This document shows, piece after piece, positions 9,207-21,628 of a stretch of DNA of 64,000 bases. The DNA is from Pachypanchax playfairii (Eukaryota > Chordata > Actinopteri > Cyprinodontiformes > Aplocheilidae). Location of the stretch: the NCBI GenBank assembly GCA_006937955.1, contig SSNP01000031.1:2176287-2240286 (forward strand), in the 5' to 3' direction. Both the position numbers and the translations under genes were made by a program. A model generated the notes under the pieces. The model did not search any database. It was given only the letters and a program-made list of their open reading frames with translations, and was not told where the DNA came from. Numbering within the stretch: position 1 is the first letter of the stretch; every line of letters starts with the position of its first letter.

Positions 9207-11789
9207 TTAATGTCATGCCTCTTACAAAAAAGTCACACAACTAAAAAAACAACAACAACAATATTCTGAGAATACTGTCAAAGACTTTTACAATTTGGAT
9301 CAAACAACATACACTGTTCTGAAAAGAAAACTGAGTCGACAACCATAGAAGTTTTTCCATGTTTTTAACTGATATTTTACATTTTAGATAAATATAGAGT
9401 GATGAGGAAAAAAGGAACACAAATTTTAAAGTTTTAGTTAAATCTAAAACTACAATTGGGATTTATTTGCCTTAACCTGGATTATTATTAATACTTTGCT
9501 AGGTTTTATTAAGTAAATCTTCGATGTTCAAAAGAACTTGTAAAAGTCACCATTAGTCATACTTTCACCTTAATACAAAAATATTGCAAGATTTCAGTGT
9601 AAATTATTTAAGGCCTTTTAGGTCAGGTTACACTGACCTTTCTGTGGTGTGATATTTGATAAAATATTATACACCAACTACAGCCGCATATAAGGAATTT
9701 GGTCTTTAAGAGGTAAAATGCCAAGTTTCTTGCACTTCATCAGCTATATGCAGTAAAATCATGTAGTTCATCAGATTAGAAGAACACTTTCTTGACCTGG
9801 AAAGTCTAAACCTAAAAAAGAATCCAGAGTTTCCTTAAACCAAAGTTTTTTGGCTAATTATTCTGATTTTTTCATTAGTTTTTGTTCTGCTATAGTCTGA
9901 ACATGCAATTCCTCACATCTGGCCATTGTTTTTCCATTTTACATACTTCAGAAACTTTATAGAACCAGAGATAAAAAATAAACAATAAATCGACTCACAC
10001 AAAGTTGTGCAATCTTATTTTAATTTCAAAAGGAAATTGAATGGTCAATACCATCGACACAACAAACATGGGCTGTTTGTATAAATTGTCATGTTTTATT
10101 TCTTTATAAAACATTGTAAATCAGACTTACTGTTTATTTTTGTCTTCATATGTTTTGTCAAATGCAATTTAAGGAGGACAAACGAGCTGAAACTTACGCT
10201 CCGCCTCCAATCTGGTGAAACATTCAAGATGGTAGAGAAGACAAGTGGACCAAAAGCAAAGTAAAGACGAAACTGAGGACAATATGATGATGGTGATTGA
10301 CAAGACATGGATGCACATGAGACAAGAGGAAGCCAGATCAATGATTTGCTGAGAAGAAGGTTCTCATCCTGTGTTTGACGTAAGCAGCTGACTATTAAAA
10401 AGAATATTCTCTTTTTAGTTCTGTTGATATTCAGATAAGAGGCAGGTGGCATAGGAAAATAACTTTTTTTTTTACATATTCCTCGAGAATGTCACTTCTC
10501 AACACCAGAAACATTTCAACTCAGTTTAGCAACGATTCATCAATTCTCTGAATCTCTGCAGGGGGGATAAACAAAATCTTCCAAAATATATTCAAAGACA
10601 TTGATGGGAAACACAATTCACATCCAGACTTGGGGTAGAACATCTTCAATGAATGATTGACTACAGAGGTCACACCATATAATTTCCCTAATTTTCATCA
10701 ACTCACTCAGTGCCCCTTTGTGTTCTGTGGGTAATAGCATTTTCTTCAAAATAAAAGCTGCTCACCATCACCTAAACCTTAATCATAAGAATGAAGATTT
10801 AGATATTGAGATATTGAATCCCATCACAGGAAAGGTCAATAGTTCAAAGCCGTCCTTGAATTTAACACCTTCTTATCATAAAAAGAAAAAAATATATATG
10901 ATAAAAAGCCTAAAAAGCATCAAGAATATATGTATTTGGTAGGAATTTATGTTTGATGATGCATATTATGTGTGATGATTTCCAGACCAGGTTAGTTTAG
11001 CTAGTGGTGATTTTGGGTGTTGCTCCTTTTAGAGGGAGAGTGATGTTCTTTGTCCTTTTTAGGTTTGTTTTTGATTAGTTTTTCATTTGGAACTTTATTT
11101 TTTTTAATTAATTGTTTGTTACTTTTCAAAATGTTTATTCCAATTTCTCTCAAAAGAACAATTTTTTTGACATTTCAACTGTTTTTGTCTGATTGAACTC
11201 AGATAAGTACCTAAATTGTTATATTCCCAGACATTTTCTATATAGAAATCAGGGCAGTCAACAATTTGCATGTGGTTTCCAAGAGGGTCTAGCTCTTTTT
11301 TGGGGGGCTTACATAAAAACAAAACTTTTTTTTTTTTTTCCTGAGTAGAATTTCTGAAAAAAGAGCTTGGCTTTTATAAGTAATTATTAAAATAATTTAC
11401 TGTAAATATCCCCCTAATTTTTTTCAGACCTTTATGATCAATTTCGGAGTTTCTGATCTCTATGACAACTACACAAGACCCTAAAACCTGATTAGGATTT
11501 TCCATTTAATCAGGATTTTGTCTGACAAAACTTTAAAAGGTTATTCATTATATTGTTTCTATTTTCTTGCATCATTTAATATATGATTAGATTTAAGGAC
11601 CTACATATAAGAAATGCTATGTGCTCTTCTTTGTTTTTTTTTTTTTTGTAATCTCAGATGAGAACCTGGGAAGATTGAAGTCAGACTCATGTCTTGGTGC
11701 ACTGACCCACAAGAGGAGGGAAAGTGTCAGTGGTAGAGGGTGCTATATGTGTTAGCTTGAGTGTCTGAGAAAGAGAGCGGTAGTACTGG
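9207..11789. other. Intron, no gene seen
   Basis: AT-rich intronic DNA with poly-T/poly-A runs near 9240, 11330 and 11635. A 118-codon minus-strand frame at 10096-10452 has no recognisable domain and a basic, serine-rich composition, so I do not call it. Confidence 0.45.
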
Positions 11790-12470
11790 CCATGTTGCCT
11801 TCATTTCTTATCACATCACCAAGTTGGTTTGCCCTTTTCCTTGCCTTCCCTCCCTTTTGCTCCTTCTCTGGTTGTTGTTGTAGTTCTTCTCTTCCCTATA
11901 GTCTCTACTCACCTCTCCTCCCTCTGCTGCATCAAGATGATTTTTTGACTACAAAAAAAAAGCACATTTCTTCTGCCGGAATCTCATTAATTCTTCTTTC
12001 TTGCTTTCTTCATCCTACTCATCATTCTTCCTTCTCAGTTTTTCCTTCATCCACTCCTCACACCCTCACACTCGCCTTGCTCACCTCACCTCCCCTCCCA
12101 TCTCACTCTCCTTCGCTCCTTCTCTCTCATGGCCTGGGGTGCTTTGATCACTTCTTCTTAGCCTCCTTATCCTGCCTCCCTCTCTCCCATCCGTTCATCC
12201 CCTCTTCCCCACTGTGCTGTCATCAATATCGCAGTCATCTGAGGATTCCTTCTTTATCCTTTTCTGTCTTGCCCTGGCTTTCTGTAAGATCTTATTCTCT
12301 GCATTTCACTCTGTCTTTCACCCCTTCAATCTCTTCCTGTTGATTGATTTTATGTTTAATGGGTTTTCTGGCCTCATCTCTTTCTTTACCCCCCCCTCTT
12401 TTTTTCTGTTTCTTACCCCACTTTCCTTCCTTATTTCCCATAACTCTGTTTCCCTTTCTTGCATCCTTTT
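11790..12470 (+). repeat. Pyrimidine-rich tract
   Basis: For roughly 680 bases the plus strand is strongly biased to C and T (for example ctcacctcccctcccatctc near 12080-12105). It reads as an artificial Ser/Leu/Pro/Phe-rich frame of 183 codons (11792-12343) overlapped by a 114-codon frame. The bias is present in all frames, so it reflects DNA composition, not coding. Such tracts can adopt triplex (H-DNA) structures. Confidence 0.6.
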
Positions 12471-13839
12471 GGTAGGCAGATCACTATCACCATCAGATTC
12501 ACAGAAACACATCTGTAAACTTCAATCACATGAGACCCAGTGTGCTGTCAGCTTCTAAGGATCATGGGCCATCTACATCATCCTCTCCTCTTCTGTCTTC
12601 AGGCAATATCCATCCATCCCTTTTTACTCTTTTATGTACAACTACAAACCCATCCATCAACCTCTTGCCCCCTATATACTGTAAAGCTGGATATATATTG
12701 GTACCACTCTCACTCATTTTTTCTTCTACACTTCAACTCATGCCAAGAACAACCCAAAAGACCCACGAGGTGGAGTGTTAAAATGTGTGCATGTTTATGG
12801 TCCAGCCGTTATTTGTCACAAATTGTCCTCTGGACTGAGAGGAGTTAGTGGACATTCATCCGATTTGATCTGAAGCTGGATTTTGTGCCATGCCGCCTGG
12901 CTGCACTGAAACTGTGATTTTATTAATGGTTTCAATGTCACTTTCAACAGCCCGTCATGCCAGGATACATTTCATGGTTCAGGATGTAGAGGAGTCGAAC
13001 CTTACCGGCAACACCGTCAAATCTGCCAAACTAATGGAACCTGTGACACTGTAAACAGAGTTCAGTCAAGCTTTTGGATGCAGTCCATCAGAGATATAGG
13101 GTAAGGGGAGACAGGTGAGGCAGACCTCAGCTGTCATCATGAAAAAAAATCTAATGTTTACTCAAAATAAATATGAACATTTGTCCACTGGTCTCCAGTA
13201 TAAATGTATTTTCTGTGCAACCTCAATCATTTAAAACATTTTAAGAAAGAAATCAATGAATGATGAATTTTCTAATCAAATATAGGGAAGAAACAGGAAG
13301 TGCAGCAGAGCCTCACCTCTGAATCCCATACAAACTGGGTTGTGTTGCATGTGCCCATTTCTGTTTCTCAGCATGTTGCCAATATCACATTTACAGAAAG
13401 ATAATTTATACCCCATGACTTTTTTACAGTTTGTGTAATGTATTTAATGTAAGGGTGTGACATAATTATTCTTGCTAATGAACAATTAACTGCAGAGAAA
13501 AGCCAGGAAGAGGTTAGGCAGACACTACTCTGCTGCACCAGTAGGGGGCAAACATGAGCAAGCAGGTGCTGGTTGCTGCTGTCCTTCTACAGAGAGGTAG
13601 TTGATGGTCAGCACCAGGTGTTTTAGCTAAATTCAGCAGGACAAGTAACCTTGCACTGCAAGCTGGATTCTCGCAAAATTTTGAGTTTTCCAAAACCACA
13701 AAAATCCATCTTGCACTGCTCTACCCAAACTGTCTGACTCAACTCTACTGGTGGTTCAGACCAGTCGTTGTTAGCATTATGCTTTGAGGTGGGCACATAG
13801 GCGGGTGCTCAGCAAGTGCCCAGGAAAAGCAAAACAAAC
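12471..13839. other. Intron, no gene seen; possible transposon edge
   Basis: At 13108-13125 the sequence reads acaggtgaggcagacctcag and at 13303-13320 gcagagcctcacctctg, which together look like facing GGTGAGGC/GCCTCACC motifs. A further gcctcacc lies near 14751. These may be ends of an old DNA transposon, but I could not fix the boundaries. A CTCF-like motif CCAGTAGGGGGCAA is at 13538-13551. Confidence 0.35.
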
Positions 13840-13931
13840 ATGGCTGCGCTGGTGGATGTACCCGTAGAAGTGGCTATTAAATCTGTTTTAGAAGAAATAG
13901 AGAAGATTTCTTCATTGAAAAATGAGAAAAG
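13840..13931 (+). pseudogene. Possible first coding exon of a transposon-associated RecQ-like helicase
   Basis: An ATG opens a 30-codon frame beginning MAALVDVPVEVAIKSVLEEI and continuing EKISSLKNEK, then AG|gtaagc, a good splice donor. The preceding AAACAAAC-ATGG is an acceptable start context. The pattern MAAL-PVE-AI-VLEE-ISSLK-E strongly resembles the start of the fish multicopy 'ATP-dependent DNA helicase Q-like' proteins, which continue into a helicase motif I of the LPTGFGKSL type. I did not find that continuation nearby, so this is probably an orphan 5' relic of a mobile element and not a working gene. Identification is from memory of the family and is moderate. Confidence 0.45.
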
Positions 13932-16900
13932 GTAAGCAATTTGTGCATTTCTTGTGTGTACTTTTCTCCCGACTGGATTTACAAGAGCTTGATTTACTGT
14001 GATTGGCAAAAGACAAATCATGGTAAGGGGACACTTGCTGGTGTGTCCTCCAATCAGCTCAAAATATTATACAAGATGTTCCTCCCTTTTTCAGATGCGT
14101 TGTATGGGAGCAGTTCCAGATCATTGTGTATCCCCAACTCGACACGGGGCTACACATAGATCTGGAATAGCCAGGTTACAGGTCAAGTGCATTAGAGTGG
14201 TTTGAGACCTTTGAAACTAAAAGTAAAAAGAAAGAACTTACAACCAAGAAACAGAACATTAGTCGGAAGGACAGGTGCATGGATTTTATATACAAATCAT
14301 TTTAGTTTTTTAAAACAATTGGGATGAGACTCTGTAAAAAATAGATACAATACATCAAGTGTTTAAAAACTAAATTTTGACCGTAAGTGAAATATTTTCC
14401 TTTTTATCCTTTTGATGAACAACCTGTGTAAAAATCGATTAAAGGCCCAGAATTTTAAGTTTTAAAAAACACTAGAGATTGTGTTGTACACATCTCAATA
14501 CTTGTATTTGTTTATAATGAGTATTAATTGTTTAGAACACAGAGTGCATAACAAATTTACTTTATTCATTGTATCTTGTTGATAAAAAAGTTATTTCTAG
14601 GCCAAATATGTTCCTGTGTGTTGGTGTGTGAGAGGGGAATGCTAATGAGATATAAAACATTGCTAGTCAATATTCATGCTGCCAATTAAATAGTGAATAA
14701 TATGCTGTTTTGAGTTCTTACAACTGTAAATCTGACTCAGAAGGAGAAGGTGCCTCACCAGCCTTGAACCTCACCACACATCATCCAGGGTGTGAAAATA
14801 ATATGAAAGTAAAAAGGTTAGGTGGTAGAACACAGAACTTTTTAACAATATAATGCTTCACACAACCAGCTAAATGTCATCAGTACATATAACTGTGTGC
14901 GCCATCGTCTTGAATAGAACTTGTTAATACTCCAACAAAATACAAAGTGCTTTAAATATCCATTATAAATTACTGTTCCAAATGGAAAATGGTTTTCTGA
15001 TTGGATGGTTTGTATAAGTTTACAGACAAAACTTCAAGTTAAAAAAAGCTGAGTTGCAAAAAGAAAAAAAATACATGGATTTATTTTTGTGGCAGTCTGT
15101 GAATTTATTGTACAACTTGAGAACCTCTGATCAACCTCTGACTTCATTTCTAAACAGCACCGTTTTGACAGTATGGCTTATTTGATTTCGGGTTTCTTCA
15201 TTAAGCAAATTCTTCTTCTGCAATAATGTTGCTCTTTCCCCTTCTTCATAGTGAACAGAGCTACATGTAATGATCTTTTGATGATGTGGTCACTTTTGGT
15301 CAGCTCGATCGTGCTTTGGATGAAAGTGACCGAGTTTAATCAACGTGCTGTAGAGTGCTATGCACTGCCCCCTGAGAAACCTTCAATTTAACTCTGATTT
15401 CACACTGAGAAAACCCATCTTTGCTCAGAATAACAATTTGACTACTGACACTTTCACTTAGCTCCAATGCAGCTTTCTCACCATCATGATACTACTTAGT
15501 AAGCAACGTTCTGATGGAAACTTCAGGAGCAGCTGTGTTTATGGCAAATGAACAACAGCAGCACTTTATTTCACTCAAGCAAGCCTACGATGGGATAATT
15601 AAATCCACTTAAATTGAAGTGACACCACTCAAGAAAATCTGACCTTTTTGAAAAGAGGAGTTAACATCTACAGTGCAACAATTTGGTTTCATTTTGAGTC
15701 CTTACCTTGAACAGGTGGAGAATTTCAGATGATCAATCACAGGTTTTTCTTATTATTTCTAAATTTTAAAACAAATTAAACAAAATACCCTCAGGCATCA
15801 TTGTTTTTTTTAAGGCTGAATATTTACTCATATTTTGTGTTTCTTATTGATAATACTTTCTTTAATACAGGAGATATTGAAGGTTACACTTCTGTAAAGT
15901 TTGTATCTCACTGGGCTGCCAGAGTTGGAGACCAGCTGGAGAAACACAACTGTGGGAAAAAAAAGAAATCAGATTTTTTTTTTTTTGCTTCACTGATCTG
16001 TAAATACACTGTAACTTTTGTACAACATTTTTCCAAATGTTATTGTAAGAAAATTTGTTTATTCTCATCATGATTTTATTATTTACTCTAACATGTTTAA
16101 GAATACTTCATTTAAGTGTTAAATTTATAGTGCCAGACAGCTATGAACAAGCCATGGTGGGAAGTAACTCTGTGATAACATTGCCTTGTTATGTTATCTG
16201 TTTAGTGAGTGTGGGATGCCATAAACTGCTGTAACTTCACTTGCGGCAAGTAAAACTTCTAAACTTTATATTCTTAGTCTGTGGTTCTTCTGCTGTCTGA
16301 AGGTTGAACTTTGTTTGGTGTCTAGGAACAATTTTCCTGAAAGTTATGTAAATATTATTGATGTAATTTAGTTGAAAATGTCTTAAATATGTCCTCATTT
16401 TCTCACAGTGTACCCTCATTTTATGCACAACAATTGGAATCTCAAGGATTTTTTGTTTTTAAATAGTCACAATTTAGTTTTATAGGTCACCAACACCTGT
16501 CAAGGTTATTTCACATTTCTCAGACTCTGATCTGCTGAAGACAAAATAACTTTTAAAGTACCATTTTTTAATCTTTTTTCATATAGTCATATTTTTGATA
16601 GCATGTTTTTATAAGGCTGTACTGAATTTAACAAGTAAACTACAAATTTGAAAACAACTCATTTCACCCCTCCTCCTGTGTCACATAGGTCTTTTAAGCC
16701 AAGAGTACATTGGTTGAGAGTCCCACATGGTACATGGCTACATCTAGTGGTGGTGGGTTAAAACAACTTGTGTGACTTATAGTGTAAAGGCCTGTAACCA
16801 TGGCATCCAGAGAGATGCCCACAACAACTCTGTGACTGTATAGGGAAAAAAAATCCTGAAATCTTTTTAACATGTTAAAAAATTCAAGTGACATGACAGC

Positions 16901-17428
16901 AAGTCTCTACGACTCATACGAGGAAATTGGGAATGATGTTTTAACAGATTTGGGAAACTCCCTTTCAAATGCCATTCAAACTTTATTGCTAACCGCTGCA
17001 ATCTAGAAGGACTTTCTGGGAGAACGTCCAATCTTATCTGATTTATCAGTATTTATTAAGCTGATTTATAAGTGGATATACAGTATAAAATGAATCATAA
17101 GTATAACAGTGTTTGCGCCATCTGCCCTTGTGTTTCTTGGCCACAGTTTGGCCATACAGCAGACATATGGGCCAAAGGCATTCCTGTTTGTGCCAAGTGG
17201 AAACCATCTGGATGCAGAATAATTTGTTATATATGAAATTAGAAATTCATAAATGTTGTTTAACTGTTTTTCTTTTTTAAAGCTCTAAAAGTAGTTCCTT
17301 CAACTTCCCAGTAGAGTTCTTGTGAGCATTGTTCAGGTTAATCAGATATAAAACAACAACACTTTTATTTTGAAATAAATCAAAAACTGATAACTGAGAT
17401 GCTGCATTTGAGGCAGTCAAATACCTGC
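13932..17428. other. Intron, no gene seen
   Basis: AT-rich with several poly-A/T runs. Small frames on both strands lack recognisable motifs. A sequence CATCTAGTGGTGGTGG at 16741-16756 partly resembles a reverse CTCF core, but with mismatches. Confidence 0.45.
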
Positions 17429-20400
17429 ACTGCTTTTTGTATGAGTCACTTGTGCCGTCGCTTTCTAACTTTGATTTCAAACCATTCTACACATCTGTGT
17501 GTGCTACTCATGATTCCTCCTTTCCCACATATTTCATTTTTCTATCACTCTTTTAAACTTTTGCCAGACACATATTGCTTTCGCTGTCAGTGTTTCATTT
17601 CAGACGCCGAATAGTTTCTGTTCAGGGCAAATGCACACCCACACATAAGTAACCACACTGACCTTCAGCTCCTCCCACCATCTGTGCACAAATCAAAGAA
17701 CAGATGCTGTCTGCCAGTCAACTAACAGCCTGACATTTAGGCCAATTAGGGCAGAAGTGTGATTTAATGGTAGATCAACAGATTGAGACATTTAAAGTGG
17801 AAAACTGATTGATGGATAGATTGCTATCATAATTATTATTCTCCATGACCCTGACTATATGAATCACATTTAGATTACTGGCAATGCACAGACTGAGATA
17901 GAACGTATTATTCTACTATTATTCTCTTGTAGTTTTTCTTGAAGATTGACCTCATGCTCCATAGCTTCCATTTTCTTTAAAGCAGGCATCTATTATGTTC
18001 ATTTCCAACTTTCTATCTTTATAGCAAGAAAATAAGTACACTCTGAATAATCGGCATCAAAAAACTTCAAAGTAAATAATGAATATCGTATTTATCTTGC
18101 ATTCTTACCTTGTCATATAACACCTGTATCCAATTAGATTCCTAATGAAAGTGTTTTAGCTCATTCTTTGGATTGTTGATTGCTTATTTTTTTATGGGAA
18201 ATACTGTTGAAGAACCTACAACCAGAATTTCTAAACTCAAATATGGATTTTTCAAAATGTCTTGAGATATTTGCAATGATTCACTATTACTTTGACTGTA
18301 TCTCTAGGCATTGATATCATATTGCATCAATTTTGAACAAGCTTGAAATATTCACGATGCAAGTTTCCTCTCAAAATAGTCACAGAGAGATTGCGGGCAT
18401 TATCCATCTAAATTTAGACAACTTTGGGAGGGGTTGGCAATTAAGTTGTGATGAATTAGTGACAAAAGATAATCTAATATTCTTAATATGATACATTTTG
18501 AACAAATAAAGACATAACTGAGATAATTTGTGAGTAAATAGTACAGGTTTTGCACAAATGTTGCGTTATGACACAAAAGAGTTGTAAGTACTAATTTAGT
18601 GTTATTTTGATTGGAAATTTCTGTATTTTCTCGCATTTTTGTGTCGCTAACAGCCGAATCTTAGTGAGATACAGGCTTAAAAATTAACAACAAATGACAA
18701 ATTTTCAAATCTGTAATTTTAAAACATCAAGACAGCACTTCTGTTTGTTGGTGGGCTGCACTAGAAGCCGGTGGCCATGTAATGCAATATTTACAAATAG
18801 GATTTCAACTTTTCACATGAGTAGGATTGTTAAAGAACTCCACAACTTGAGCATCTGTCGCTTAACGATTCAATAATATTAACAGTATCTATACACATAC
18901 ACACTGAAAAAAGATTTGAAAATACAAAATGGATAATTTCTGCATTCTTTTTTAAATGTTTTTGATCTTCAGATAGAGCTCCCAAATTATCAGCAGCAAA
19001 GACAACGTTGCTGCAAAGTTGTTATTTGTCTTCTTCTTTGTCTCAGTGAGTGTGTGGATCAGATATTTGTGTGATTTTAAGTTAGCAAAGCATGTTTGAC
19101 ACTGTGTGTGTGAGTCTGTTCACCTGTGTCACTTCCTCAGTGTGTGCATGCTTCTGCCTATTTGAATGTGCTTTCATCCGTGTACATGGGGAGGACAGAG
19201 GAGTGAAGAGGAACGCTGGGTGGTGGTGAGTGTTAAATGTCATCCCTGACTTCTTAAACAAATAGCTGCACATCGAGATTTTACCTGATCGCAGTGCTGA
19301 CGAAATGCATTTCACCCTCGTTTAACAGCTTTTTTACTTCTCCTCTCTTGTCCTTTACTTTTATACCATTTGCTTTTTCTTAGCTGCCTGGAAATCTATT
19401 TCATAATGATGGTGAAATGCAGACAAAACACAAATTAAGACAAGCGGGTTGTGCAAATGTGCATGCTAATCACAGTTCTCTTCTCCACAATGTCACCAAA
19501 ACCGTCAAGAAGATTATCTGAAACATAGAATATGCACTAAAGATCATTAATTCAAATAATGGTTCCCTGTACACTTTATATCTTATTTATATGCAAGCAA
19601 ACACAAAAATACCTTTTTTCAGAAATAAACATTTCATTTTGCCAACTGCAGAAAATGAAAATACAAATTCATAAAGCTTCCATCAACGACTTGACCCATA
19701 CGTTGGTGATATAAATGGTGCAGAATCAAAGGAAGCTGTACTTAGTTATTACTGCTTGGCAGAATAACATCACTAGGCCCTAAATTAGGAAGAGTACGGT
19801 TGGTAGATAGAGTTCCGCTAGAAAGTACCACCAGCATCAAAGTAATTACTAAAAGTGACACTGACAAAAGCCGCCATGAACGACTGTACGAATATACTTT
19901 GATGTGTTTGAAGGAACAAAAAAAAAGACACTTCACAAAGTACTTTTAACTTTCAAAGTGAATGATAATAGTATTGAAGATTATTGTTGTGTTAAAAGAG
20001 GAAATCTAAAAGAGGAGAGATGGATCAAATTATAAAATGAAACGAAGATAAACAATGAAAAGCAGCATGTCTCAAGAAAAAAAAAAAACAAAAAAAAAGA
20101 ATTATTAGATTACTGTCACCGAGCAGTCCCAGTAATAAGGTTCTGTCACAGAGAATTAAACAGCAAAATGCCACATGCCTCAAGTGGTGACAGCTTTTCA
20201 CAAACGCTTATGAGGGAAAAAATAAAAACCTTAAGATGGTCATTTCTAAATGGTTTTTGACATCTACAGAGTCTTGAAAAGGCATCCGCAATATAACTCA
20301 AAGCTCAAGCACAAATATAAAGTCTGATCACAGCGCTCATCTTTTTTAGGGCTGATGAATAATCTTGAATAATCAATAAATGCACACAGAGATTGATCAA

Positions 20401-20756
20401 TAAAAGGAAAAGAAATTCAGCAATGTAATCGCATGTTGGAATCCCAATGCAGGTGTATCAGACATTCTCAGCATATATGACCTTTATTGATTTCTATAGT
20501 CAATTCTTAAAGAGTCCAGCTGATCAAGGCTATTTCCAGTTACACATGGTCTCATCTCATATAAAAAGCTTCCCGATTTTACATGAAAACTCATGTGAAA
20601 AGAGATTTTTACAAATACTGCAGAGAGTATTTCTGGTATGAGAAGTGATGCTTCACTTGGTTTGTTTTATTCAAAGATTAACTTCCAATCTTTTCAGTTT
20701 AAATTACACTTTGTGGTCTATTTAGGAAAATGGCTGTAAACAACAACACAACATAA

Positions 20757-20850
20757 ACGTCATCTATCCATCCACTCGTTTTCTAAACTAGCTTGTTCCT
20801 GTCTAGGGTCACAGGAAGCCGGTAGTGGTCACTGGGCAAGAGACGGTTAC
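20757..20850 (-). repeat. Fragment of teleost interspersed repeat
   Basis: CATCTATCCATCCACTCGTT followed by a cttgttcctgtctagggtcacaggaagccgg segment is the reverse complement of the tail region of the common fish repeat also seen at 1512-1705. An identical fragment sits at 24957-25050 in the duplicated copy. Confidence 0.5.
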
Positions 20851-21281
20851 ATCATTGACAGATTGTCAGTAAACGTGCTTATAGCTTTTCACTTTGGACG
20901 TCAAACTATGGAGGTTGTCTTACATATTATTGGTAACTTGGATCCTTTAGATTCCAGGGATGTCTGGAAATCACATCTAATGAATGTTTTGGGTAATTTG
21001 ATTACTAGAATTGATTTCAGACCCCACTGCTCAGATCACATCTACAGACATCTATCAGTCATGTAAATATTTATTGAAGGTCCAATGGTTCTTGAACAAC
21101 CAGACTGAAAGTTTGTTTTGCCTTGCTGGTGATAAGTCAGAGTGTTTTCCAGAGGGAACTGACTGCATATTGGTTATTAGTGTTCTGTTCAAACACAAAT
21201 GCAGAATGAAGCTAAAAATTTTAGATTTATGTAAAAGAATATGATTACAAATAGAATTAGATCAACATTTATTTTGGCATG

Positions 21282-21618
21282 AGAAGGAGTTCAGTTATTC
21301 AGGTGGTGTTAGAGTCAAGTCACTGTTTCTCCACATTAAAATAAGCCGGTCAGGTGGTTTGGACATCTGGTGAGGATGCCTTCTGGACCTCTCCCAGGAG
21401 AAGGGCTTCAGACAGATCCCGCTGAGAGGAGGCCTGAAGGCATACCTGGGACTTGCAGGAGAGAATATATCTCACAGCTGGTCTGGGAATGCCTCCACGT
21501 CTCCCCGGAAAAGTTGGAAAAAATAGCTGGGAAAGGGAAGGTTGGGGAATCGCTGCTCATAGAGTTACTGGATGGATGGATGGATGGATGGATGGATGGA
21601 TGGATGGATGGATGGATG
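21282..21618 (+). mobile_element. LINE 3' end with (TGGA)n tail, cut by gap
   Basis: The sequence decays from a LINE C-terminal coding and 3' region. Landmarks are gagttcagttattcaggtgg, tctccacattaaaataagcc, ggacatctggtgaggatgcc, cagctggtctgggaatgcctcc and gaaaagttggaaaaaatagc, then the TGGA repeat. The same order occurs in relics at 50985-51365 (minus) and 58687-59060 (plus). I believe the family is an RTE/Rex-type non-LTR element, but the clade is not certain. Confidence 0.65.
21569..21618 (+). repeat. (TGGA)n microsatellite, truncated by the gap
   Basis: About 50 bp of pure TGGA repeat ending at the N run. In the second copy the same tract continues to about 136 bp, so here the assembly stopped inside the repeat. 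Confidence 0.95.
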
Positions 21619-21628
21619 NNNNNNNNNN
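21619..21628. other. Assembly gap (10 N)
   Basis: Nominal 10-base gap joining the truncated microsatellite of copy 1 to the start of copy 2 of the duplicated segment. Confidence 0.99.

Larger units (their letters stand above)
17429..21618 (+). repeat. Copy 1 of a 4.19-kb duplicated segment
   Basis: Base for base the same as 21629-25818 wherever I compared them (offset exactly 4200, all small frames translate identically). It ends abruptly inside a (TGGA)n tract against a 10-N gap. The copy contains no gene, only AT-rich intron, a repeat relic at 20757-20850 and a LINE 3' end at 21282-21618. The pattern is that of an unmerged contig overlap and not of a real tandem duplication. Confidence 0.93.

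Noticed and set aside
10096..10452. 118-codon minus-strand frame
   Set aside because: No recognisable domain, no repeat boundary and no splice context. Chance length is plausible in AT-rich DNA.
11792..12343. 183-codon open frame on the plus strand
   Set aside because: Lies in a pyrimidine-rich tract. The product is only Ser/Leu/Pro/Phe with no domain, and overlapping frames are equally long.
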